64,000 bases of DNA from an uncultured Muribaculaceae bacterium. GTDB lineage: Bacteria; Bacteroidota; Bacteroidia; Bacteroidales; Muribaculaceae. Shown piece after piece: positions 1 to 6,647 of this stretch (its first letter is position 1; every line of letters starts with the position of its first letter). A program made the position numbers and the translations under genes. Where the stretch lies: contig CAKTFH010000005.1 in the NCBI GenBank assembly GCA_934555895.1, forward strand, positions 1 through 64,000, given 5' to 3'. The notes under the pieces were generated by a model that saw only the letters and a program-made list of their open reading frames with translations, was not told the origin of the DNA and ran no database searches.

Positions 1-1375
1 GATGAAAAGGAACTAAATCCTAATTCAGTCAGCGATTCAGGAAGATTTATTTCTTTTAGTTTGGTTCCTTCGAATGCATCTGAGCCGATTTTTGTGAGGC
101 TTTTGCCGAATGTCACTTCCTGCAGAGGGTTGTTCATATACATTTCATCAGAGATTTCGGTAACGCAATCTCCGACAGTGAGTGTCTCTATTTCTTTATC
201 GCTCAAGGTGACTCCAGTGCAGTTCCGGCCTTGATACACCCTTTTAAAGACTGTGTCAATAAAATCCAGGTCAATCAAGAATGGCGTTTCGCCGTCTGAA
301 ATAATTAACTCGTCTATTGTTCCACAGGAATTAAATGAATTAAAAATTTTTGAGAGGGTAGCAGGAATTGTTATTTTAGATAGTGATGTGCAATTGCTGA
401 AATTATTTTCAAGTTTCGTTATTTTTGAGGGGATATTAAAACTCTCAAGAAGAGCGCAAGATGAAAAGGAACTAAATCCTAATTCAGTCAGCGATTCAGG
501 AAGATTTATTTCTTTTAGTTTGGTTCCTTCGAATGCATCTGAGCCGATTTTTGTGAGGCTTTTGCCGAATGTCACTTCCTGCAGAGGGTTGTTCATATAC
601 ATTTCATCAGAGATTTCTGTTACGTAGTCTCCAATGGTGAGAGACTCAACCTCTTTGCTTTCAAATCTGATATTGGTACAGTTGCGACCTTGATAAACCT
701 TCTTTATTAATGTATGGTCAGCAAACCAGCCGTTGGCTGACAGCGGAGTTTCGCCATCGGAAATAATGAACTCATCTATCGTACCACAATCCCCGAATAC
801 AGCTGTCAGAGATAATACTGTTGAAGGAATTGTAATTTTTCTAATTGATGGGCAATTATTGAAATTATATCCGAGTTCCGTTATTTTTGAGGGGATATTA
901 AAGCTCTCAAGGAGAGCGCAATAATCAAAGGAATTATTCCCTAATTCAGTCAGTGATTCAGGCAGGTTAATTTCTTTTAGTTTGGTTCCTTTGAATGCTT
1001 CTGAGCCGATTTTTGTGAGGCTTTTGCCAAAAATGACTTCCTGGAGTGGTGTGTTTATATACATTGCATCAGAGATTTCTGTTACGCAGTCTCCAATGGT
1101 GAGAGATCCAACTCCTTTGCTTTCAAATCTTATATTGGTGTTGCGACCCTGATAAACTTTTTTTATTAATGCGTAGTCAGCAAACCGTCCGCCGGCTGAC
1201 AATGATGTTTCACTATCGGAAATTATAAGCTCATCTATAGTGGAATTGTTAAATACTGATGTTATTTGCGAAACAGTTGCAGGAATTGTGATTGTGGAAA
1301 GGGACGGACAGTTGTTAAATATATTGTTTAGTTCGGTTATTTTCGAGGGAATATTGACTGTCTTCAACGCGCCGC
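1..1375 (-). repeat. Tandem ~459-bp coding repeats in the LRR gene
   Basis: Three copies of a unit of about 153-154 codons lie in tandem, each running from one 'FNIPSKITEL'-like block to the next. The copy nearest the window edge is cut off. Bases 1-158 are identical to 460-617, a perfect 158-bp match at a 459-bp period. The next unit, around 920-1080, matches well but not perfectly and differs by one codon in length. Confidence 0.85.
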
Positions 1376-1703
1376 ATCCGTCGAATGCTCCTGAACCGAT
1401 TTTTACAATGCTTTCCGGAAGAATAACTTCTTCAACATTCTGTTGGCTTTCGCCGCTGAAGCCGCCTTCTCTTACAGCAACCACAGTATAATGGCTTGTT
1501 TGGTAAGGGTATATGGCAGAAGTGTAGTCGACAGTTTCAGGAACAATTATTTTGCCGGAAGCCCCCCTTGCGACACCGCAAACTTCGCATATATTGTCAC
1601 CGACACTCATATAGAGTAAATCGTCTTTTTGGAAATTGTAGGTAAAGGCATGCGTCACTACCGAGGCGAGTAGGAACGATGTGAAAAGTAGAAATTTTTT
1701 CAT
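1..1703 (-). CDS. BspA-like leucine-rich-repeat surface protein (3' end outside window)
   Basis: The reading frame opens with ATG at 1703 and runs without a stop to base 1, so the C-terminal end lies outside the window (567 codons seen). It begins with a signal peptide (MKKFLLFTSFLLASVVTHA). The rest is made of BspA/LRR_5-type repeats such as 'LPESLTELGNNSF' and 'NIPSKITEL...FNNCPSL'. Proteins of this family are secreted or surface-exposed and are thought to bind host or bacterial surfaces; no enzymatic motif is seen. The repeats are organised in larger units of about 153 residues that are almost identical at DNA level (see repeat entry). The plus strand here has short open frames that only mirror this gene. 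Family confidence is high; exact ligand and anchoring are unknown because the C-terminus is missing. Confidence 0.85.
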   Translation of the reverse strand, partial: MKKFLLFTSFLLASVVTHAFTYNFQKDDLLYMSVGDNICEVCGVARGASGKIIVPETVDYTSAIYPYQTSHYTVVAVREGGFSGESQQNVEEVILPESIVKIGSGAFDGCGALKTVNIPSKITELNNIFNNCPSLSTITIPATVSQITSVFNNSTIDELIISDSETSLSAGGRFADYALIKKVYQGRNTNIRFESKGVGSLTIGDCVTEISDAMYINTPLQEVIFGKSLTKIGSEAFKGTKLKEINLPESLTELGNNSFDYCALLESFNIPSKITELGYNFNNCPSIRKITIPSTVLSLTAVFGDCGTIDEFIISDGETPLSANGWFADHTLIKKVYQGRNCTNIRFESKEVESLTIGDYVTEISDEMYMNNPLQEVTFGKSLTKIGSDAFEGTKLKEINLPESLTELGFSSFSSCALLESFNIPSKITKLENNFSNCTSLSKITIPATLSKIFNSFNSCGTIDELIISDGETPFLIDLDFIDTVFKRVYQGRNCTGVTLSDKEIETLTVGDCVTEISDEMYMNNPLQEVTFGKSLTKIGSDAFEGTKLKEINLPESLTELGFSSFS

Positions 1704-1785
1704 GATAGTATTTGGCCTCGCTCGTTCCCGGTCGGCAGAAATGAATTTTGAAAATATAAAAAGCGTGGAACGATGTTCAGTTTAT

Positions 1786-1946
1786 TTTACCTAAGGCATC
1801 GCCAAACGCCCACAAAAGAATAAACAGTCCACTCCCACGCCATTATCGAATATCTAAGCCCCGTGCCGGGGAGTGGATATACGACACACATGAGCGTCTC
1901 CGACCGCTTTCCCTCTTTTGTAAAAATTTGGCGAATTTTAGGTAAA
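1786..1946. repeat. Imperfect palindromic element, 161 bp (MITE-like or structured RNA)
   Basis: The two ends mirror each other. The left arm reads TTTACCTAA, then CGCCAAA, then ACAAAAGA. The reverse complement of the right arm reads the same three blocks with similar spacing. Further in, TCCACTCCC (from 1828) pairs with GGGAGTGGA (to 1877), and the core holds CCCCG-TGC-CGGGG. No clear target-site duplication is seen. It could be a non-autonomous mobile element or a folded transcript. An 85-codon open frame on the minus strand crosses it but looks accidental. Confidence 0.45.
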
Positions 1947-2110
1947 GGATAAAGCTTGAATACGCTATTTAAAATAAAGAAATATGTATGGTTGGCCTCT
2001 GCCAGATCCGTTGCAAATTTAATCTTTTTGTTTCTCCCTGACAACTTTTATATCTGTTTATTTGAATGTTTCCCCAAATTAACTTGTTTGAAATCTTCCT
2101 ACACCTCTAA

Positions 2111-2271
2111 GAGTATGTTTACTTTTAACTTTATGAAATCTTTAGATACCTTTCAGGTCTGTCCGGAGATTTCATTCAGTCATTATGGCACCCCATAACT
2201 CTTTCACTCAATCTCCAGACATACCTGAAATCCTCTCTAAATCTTAACATAAGCCAAAAGTAAACATACTC
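2111..2271. mobile_element. MITE-like palindrome with 16-bp perfect terminal repeats and TAA duplication
   Basis: GAGTATGTTTACTTTT at 2111-2126 is repeated in perfect inverted form at 2256-2271. Imperfect pairing continues through both arms to a central hairpin, TTATGG-CACC-CCATAA (2183-2198), so the whole element can fold on itself. TAA stands directly outside each end (2108-2110 and 2272-2274), as expected of a 3-bp target duplication. It has no coding capacity. IS5-type transposases make 3-bp duplications and could mobilise it in trans, but that link is inference. Confidence 0.6.
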
Positions 2272-2451
2272 TAAATTATGACCGGGCATATTTTGAGAAA
2301 TAAAGGAGACTGCTTATTTTCTTCCTTAAGATAGAATAGCGCGTGGGGATGTATCTATACAGTATACTGACTTAAACCATGGCAGCATGGCAGTATTGAA
2401 ATATGCATAGTGTCAATATGTTTGTGTCATAATCAATTAAAAATAATTTAG

Positions 2452-2459
2452 TAATTTTG
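2452..2459 (+). promoter_or_regulatory. Probable -7 promoter element of the RSH gene
   Basis: TAATTTTG fits the Bacteroidetes -7 consensus TAnnTTTG and ends 24 bases before the start codon at 2484, giving a short leader. No well-placed TTG -33 element is seen. The stretch 2275-2450 upstream holds no gene and no other feature I can support. Confidence 0.5.
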
Positions 2460-2483
2460 AGTTTTTAAAGAGAGTCATTTATC

Positions 2484-4373
2484 ATGCAGAACGATTACAA
2501 CGGAATAATCCAGGAGCGTGCCGAGCATGTTTTTGAAGTTATGGCAAAGCGCGTGAATGTCGAAGATATTCGGCGCATTCGGGCGGCTTTCGAACTGGCC
2601 CGCGAGGCCCATGCGTCGCAGAAACGTAAGACAGGAGAGCCTTATATCCTTCATCCGATTGCTGTGGCCAATATTGCGGCGGAAGAGCTTATGCTCGGAG
2701 CCAATCCGGTGATAGCTTGCTTTCTGCATGATGTAGTGGAGGATACATCCTATACCGTAGAGGATATCCGCGAGCGTTTTGGCGACGATGTGGCGTTTTT
2801 AGTGCAAGTGGTCACAAAGAAACCCACATGCGACTATGAAATGTCGAAGCAGCTCGACAATTACCGTCAGCTTCTTGACTCCATGCAGTATGACATCAGA
2901 GCCATACTTGTAAAACTTGCCGACCGTCTACACAACATGCGCACCCTTGCATCGATGAAGCCGGAGAAGCAGATGAAAATCGCGGGCGAGACCGACTATT
3001 TCTATGCTCCGCTGGCCAATCGTCTTGGTCTCTATAACATAAAAACGGAGCTTGAGAATCTCTCGTTCCGCTTCCGGTGTGCCGATGAATATGAAGAAAT
3101 ATCTGCACTCATCGCACGGCATGTAGAGGCAAACAGGGATAATCTTGAGGCTTTCCGTCGCCAGATAGGGGAAACTCTCGCTTCCGCAGGTATCAGGGTG
3201 CGGGTTTATGTGGATTATCGACGGCCGTTCAGTCTATGGCGCAAGATGAGAAAGTATGGTGATGATTTCAATCATCTGAAATATCGGCATTTTGTGGAGG
3301 TAGTTTTTGATGAGAACCAGACCTCGCTCAGTGAGAAACAGATGGCGATGAGAATCTACTGCATACTGACTGACAGATTTAAGGAGAAGCATTGCAGCAT
3401 GAGCAACTATATTGACTCACCGAAGGAGAACGGTTATCAGAGCATCCATGTGAAACTGCTACCCGATTTCGGCCGCTGGCAGGAGGTGCATATCAGCAGC
3501 GAGGCGATGATACGCCAGTCGCAGCTAGGGTGTGTGGCGGAGCGTAATGAAGCCAATATCCAGATGTGGATTGAGAAATTCCGTACTGTGCTCCACGATA
3601 CCATCAACAATCCGAAGAGCGACGAACGCTATATGGAAGATATCATCACAGCCTTTTACAACGACGACATTCAGGTGTTCACGCCAAAAGGCGAGAAAAT
3701 CATCCTTCCTCAGAATGCTACTGTTATTGATTTCGCATATGAGGTGAATACCAAACTCGGGAACCATGCGAAATATGCCCGAATCAACAGCAGGCTGGAA
3801 CCGGTGAACGCTACGCTTCGTCGTGGTGATGTGGTGGAAATTTTCACTGATCCTGCGTCGCATCCCGAGCAAGACTGGGAGAGTTTCGCACATACCTTCA
3901 AGGCTCGAAAGGAGATACGCCTGCATCTGGAATCGGTTCCCGAGCCAATATACTGCCGATGCGGAGAATGCAATCCTATTCCGGGTGAGGAGGTAATCGG
4001 AATCCGCGACCATTTCATTCCTGGACATATAACGGTGCATAAACGCGATTGCCGACAGGCTATCAGCATGGCCTCATCATATGGCGACGATGTGCAGTCG
4101 GTCGATTTCAATGCCGACTATACGCTATATCCCGTTACGCTTAGGGTGCGTGCCGTAGACCGCAGCCACCTGTTTGTAGACCTTGTGGATTGTATTACAA
4201 ATACTTTCCATCTATCCATGGAGTCGTTCAATACCAATACCGACCGCAATATAGTGATATGCAAAATCCGTTTCGGGGTTCACTCCTATAATGAGCTTAA
4301 AACAATAATCAACCATATTTCAGCCATTGACGGCGTTGACGAAGTGCGGCGCCTTGATGAAGATGCTGATTAA
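2484..4373 (+). CDS. RelA/SpoT-homologue, (p)ppGpp hydrolase with divergent synthetase domain
   Basis: 629 residues with the long-RSH order: HD hydrolase (about 25-200), synthetase-like region (240-365), TGS (394-456), a Cys-rich insert (CGEC..P.PGEE, about 493-524) and an ACT domain (548-625). The hydrolase residues are intact: H57, H82-D83, E86-D87, and D147/N151 in KLADRLHN. The synthetase region keeps NGYQSIH and EVHI, but where active enzymes have D-L-x-A-x-R this protein reads YRHFVEVVF, so the catalytic Asp and the following Arg appear lost. I infer a mainly ppGpp-degrading, SpoT-like enzyme, with another Rel elsewhere in the genome making the alarmone. It is somewhat shorter than the usual 700-750 residues. 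ATG start follows a -7 element closely. Confidence 0.85.
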   Translation: MQNDYNGIIQERAEHVFEVMAKRVNVEDIRRIRAAFELAREAHASQKRKTGEPYILHPIAVANIAAEELMLGANPVIACFLHDVVEDTSYTVEDIRERFGDDVAFLVQVVTKKPTCDYEMSKQLDNYRQLLDSMQYDIRAILVKLADRLHNMRTLASMKPEKQMKIAGETDYFYAPLANRLGLYNIKTELENLSFRFRCADEYEEISALIARHVEANRDNLEAFRRQIGETLASAGIRVRVYVDYRRPFSLWRKMRKYGDDFNHLKYRHFVEVVFDENQTSLSEKQMAMRIYCILTDRFKEKHCSMSNYIDSPKENGYQSIHVKLLPDFGRWQEVHISSEAMIRQSQLGCVAERNEANIQMWIEKFRTVLHDTINNPKSDERYMEDIITAFYNDDIQVFTPKGEKIILPQNATVIDFAYEVNTKLGNHAKYARINSRLEPVNATLRRGDVVEIFTDPASHPEQDWESFAHTFKARKEIRLHLESVPEPIYCRCGECNPIPGEEVIGIRDHFIPGHITVHKRDCRQAISMASSYGDDVQSVDFNADYTLYPVTLRVRAVDRSHLFVDLVDCITNTFHLSMESFNTNTDRNIVICKIRFGVHSYNELKTIINHISAIDGVDEVRRLDEDAD

Positions 4374-4390
4374 TAAAACACACTCTTCGC

Positions 4391-4612
4391 ATGAGAAAAC
4401 TGATGACAAGAAGGGAAATTCCGGTTATGCGTCTGACTTCAAGTGCAAATGGCTCCCAAGCCACTATTGAACTCCTTTTGAAAAGCATGTATCTGACAAA
4501 ATATTTGCGTACGCGCTGGGGTCTTCACATAGGAGCTCCTGAAGTTGCTGATTTCGGCCGCGTAATCTATAAACTTGACTTCAGCAATAAAATAAATATA
4601 ACCAAGAAATGA
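4391..4612 (+). CDS. Small open frame, doubtful (73 aa)
   Basis: An ATG-initiated 73-codon frame whose TGA overlaps the ATG of the next gene in the ATGA arrangement common for coupled genes. The product is basic, resembles no family I recognise, and has no signal peptide or membrane segment. It may be a short leader gene for the ADP-ribosylglycohydrolase or simply the open 5' leader of that gene. Nothing but the overlap supports translation. Confidence 0.2.
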   Translation: MRKLMTRREIPVMRLTSSANGSQATIELLLKSMYLTKYLRTRWGLHIGAPEVADFGRVIYKLDFSNKINITKK

Positions 4613-5730
4613 TGACAAAACAACTTTTACAAGATAAATGCCGTGGCTCACTCGTTGGCGGAGCTGTCGGCGACACTCTCGGCTATGCTGTTGAATTTAA
4701 TTCGCTAAATGAGATTCGCAGGAAATACGGGCCATGTGGCATCATGGATTATAGTATTGACCGCGATGGCGTTGCTGAGTTTTCAGATGATACTCAGATG
4801 TCGCTGTTCACAGCCGCAGGACTTCTTGGTGCTTTGGCTGATGGAAAAAACTCGGTGGAGGAGATGCTGCCATATATCACTGCTGCTTATAAGCATTGGT
4901 ATATGACTCAGACTCGTGAAGCTATGAAAATAGATGAAGACTGGCTATTACATGTCAGGGCTCTTTGGTCGAGGCGAGCTCCCGGCAACACCTGTATGTC
5001 GTCATTGCAGGTAATTTGTAAGGCAGACGGAGCTTCCGTAGTCAACAATTCCAAAGGTTGCGGAGGGGTGATGCGTGTCGCACCTATCGGAATTTTCTCG
5101 GCAGCACATCCTGATTTGTTCGACATGCAGCATGCAGGTGTCCTCGCCGGATATACTGCCGAAATCACCCACAAACACCCTTACAGCACATACTCATCAA
5201 TGGCTCTCGCCATGATTGTGGCTGAATGCTTGGCGTGTGATGCAATCAATTGCGAAAAATTCCATGCTATTGTCTTTGATCGCGTGTTTGATGCTCTCCG
5301 TCTTCGCTTCGGTGATGATGCGCATTTTCAGAAGTTGCAGGAATTGATTCAGAAATCCATGAACATTGCTCTATCACATCACAGTAATACCGATGCTATA
5401 CATATTCTTGGTGAAGGTTGGGTTGCGGAGGAAACACTGGCCATAGCCGTATTCAGTGTAATGCGTTATATCGACGATTTCGAGAAGTGTATCTGCTGTG
5501 CCGTCAACCATAGCGGTGACAGCGATTCCACGGGAGCTGTGGCTGGAGATATCATCGGCGCTATACTTGGTTATGACGCTATCCCCGCAAAATTCAAGAC
5601 GGGCCTTGAGCTTCACGGCCTTCTTTTATCAATAGCCGATGACCTTGCAGGAGTTTCATCGGAACAACAGATGAAAGAGCGTTATTTGAACCATAAACCG
5701 TATAATGTGGACCCCTCAAAATTACTATAA
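4609..5730 (+). CDS. ADP-ribosylglycohydrolase (ARH/DraG family)
   Basis: 373 residues. The N-terminal 'GSLVGGAVGDTLGYAVEF' and the S-DDTQM motif at 59-64 are the family's first magnesium-binding signature; the second, 'HSGDSDSTGAVAGDIIG', lies near residues 301-317. Family members remove ADP-ribose from arginine, serine or DNA bases, or hydrolyse related compounds, with two Mg ions. The protein is cytoplasmic: no signal peptide. Two ATGs stand in tandem (4609, 4612) and either could be used. The stop codon is one base before the ATG of a macro-domain-like gene, so the two are almost certainly co-translated. The substrate cannot be read from sequence, and no ADP-ribosyltransferase is visible nearby. 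Confidence 0.9.
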   Translation: MMTKQLLQDKCRGSLVGGAVGDTLGYAVEFNSLNEIRRKYGPCGIMDYSIDRDGVAEFSDDTQMSLFTAAGLLGALADGKNSVEEMLPYITAAYKHWYMTQTREAMKIDEDWLLHVRALWSRRAPGNTCMSSLQVICKADGASVVNNSKGCGGVMRVAPIGIFSAAHPDLFDMQHAGVLAGYTAEITHKHPYSTYSSMALAMIVAECLACDAINCEKFHAIVFDRVFDALRLRFGDDAHFQKLQELIQKSMNIALSHHSNTDAIHILGEGWVAEETLAIAVFSVMRYIDDFEKCICCAVNHSGDSDSTGAVAGDIIGAILGYDAIPAKFKTGLELHGLLLSIADDLAGVSSEQQMKERYLNHKPYNVDPSKLL

Positions 5731-5731
5731 T

Positions 5732-6124
5732 ATGAAATATAGTCCGGAAATCATAAGTGAACTGAAACCTGATGAGGTGTTTGTATTCGGCAGCAATCTT
5801 GCCGGTTATCACAGTGGAGGTGCCGCATGCACCGCAATGATTAAGTTTGGTGCAAAATGGGGGCAAGGCGTAGGTCTTCAGGGGCAAGCCTACGCCATCC
5901 CCACAATGCAGGGTGGCGTTGACACCATAAAGTCATATGTCGACGACTTTATAGAGTTTGCCAAAGCGCATAAAAAGTTGCGATTTCTTGTAACTCCGAT
6001 CGGATGCGGAATCGCAGGCTTCAAACCGACGGAAATAGCACCACTTTTTGCAGCAGCATTAGGTATAGATAATATATTTTTACCGAAAGTATTTGTCGAT
6101 TATTTACAGTCAAATGGCAATTGA
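5732..6124 (+). CDS. Macro-domain-like protein (FGSNLAG family)
   Basis: 130 residues from the ATG at 5732, chosen because it sits one base after the preceding stop; an earlier in-frame start at 5705 would overlap that gene. It carries 'VFVFGSNLAG' (16-25), a Gly/Ala-rich stretch (HSGGAA, 27-32) and 'TPIGCGIAGFKP' (88-99). I recognise this pattern from small proteins of phages and bacteria, called, as far as I recall, the A1S_2505-type family. The order of Gly-rich loop, 'YAIPT' and 'IGCGxxGF' resembles macro domains that bind ADP-ribose (for example 'LGCGxGGLxW'). With an ADP-ribosylglycohydrolase as partner, a role in ADP-ribose recognition or removal is a reasonable inference, not a demonstrated one. 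Confidence 0.75.
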   Translation: MKYSPEIISELKPDEVFVFGSNLAGYHSGGAACTAMIKFGAKWGQGVGLQGQAYAIPTMQGGVDTIKSYVDDFIEFAKAHKKLRFLVTPIGCGIAGFKPTEIAPLFAAALGIDNIFLPKVFVDYLQSNGN

Positions 6125-6286
6125 ATAACTTCGATGTGGAGATAATGGCCGGCTTGTTCCTGATTGATAAACTTTATGCTTCGTGGAATAGGCTGCGCAA
6201 ATCATTGATTGATATTATCTTATTACTCTGTGCATAAAAGACGAAATAGTTGACAAAAAAACTATACGAAAAAATATGTCTAAAAA

Positions 6287-6318
6287 TTTGGTCAGAATGA
6301 AAAAAGTGCTTAACTTTG
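6287..6318 (+). promoter_or_regulatory. Promoter of tRNA-Gln
   Basis: TTTG at 6287-6290 and TAACTTTG at 6311-6318 are separated by 20 bases, a very good match to the Bacteroidetes sigma-70-type promoter. It lies 45 bases upstream of the tRNA. Confidence 0.75.
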
Positions 6319-6363
6319 CACCCGTTGAACGAAGAGAGCTTCAGTACAACAGCCACTTAAAAT

Positions 6364-6434
6364 TGCCTTGTGGTGTAATGGTAGCACGTCGGATTCTGGT
6401 TCCGCCTGTGAGGGTTCGAATCCTTCCAAGGCAA
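6364..6434 (+). tRNA. tRNA-Gln (anticodon CUG)
   Basis: A 71-base cloverleaf: acceptor TGCCTTG pairs with CAAGGCA, the D-arm is GTGT/GCAC, the anticodon loop is TTCTGGT giving CUG, and the T-arm is GAGGG-TTCGAAT-CCTTC. The first anticodon-stem pair is a T-C mismatch. CCA is not encoded. The gene has its own promoter and a strong terminator directly behind it. Confidence 0.92.
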
Positions 6435-6440
6435 CTCCTC

Positions 6441-6485
6441 AAAATTGCAGTTAGCTGATAATCAGCTAACTGCAATTTTCTTTTT
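6441..6485 (+). terminator. Intrinsic terminator of tRNA-Gln
   Basis: AAAATTGCAGTTAGCTGAT is followed almost at once by its exact reverse complement and then TTTTCTTTTT. The 17-19 bp perfect stem with a T-rich tail starts 7 bases after the tRNA. Confidence 0.9.
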
Positions 6486-6608
6486 ACCATATTTGCGGGT
6501 CAGCTGCCCTTAAATGGGGTCAGCTGCAAAACCCGGTTGAAATGTTAAAAAACTATCTGAGTGTAAATTTATTTTTGTTCTGAGGTTAGTTGTTTGTACA
6601 TGTGCAAT

Positions 6609-6639
6609 CACTACTGTCCACTAAAAGTGGACAGTAGTG
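6609..6639 (-). terminator. Perfect 14-bp hairpin behind the secreted-protein gene
   Basis: CACTACTGTCCACT, loop AAA, AGTGGACAGTAGTG. It lies 9 bases beyond the stop of the minus-strand gene ending at 6648. There is no T-run on either side, so the terminator role is plausible but not certain. Just beyond it, GGGTCAGCTGC occurs twice (around 6496 and 6518). Confidence 0.45.
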
Positions 6640-6647
6640 GCCGGTGC

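Noticed and set aside
1787..2044. 85-codon minus-strand frame crossing the first palindromic element
   Set aside because: It spans both inverted arms, has no signal or family resemblance, and is best explained by the palindrome.
1956..2198. 80-codon plus-strand frame between the two palindromic elements
   Set aside because: AT-rich spacer that ends inside the second element; no family resemblance.
6364..6485. tRNA-Gln as an integration site of a mobile island
   Set aside because: No integrase gene and no second copy of the tRNA 3' end were found within the window.
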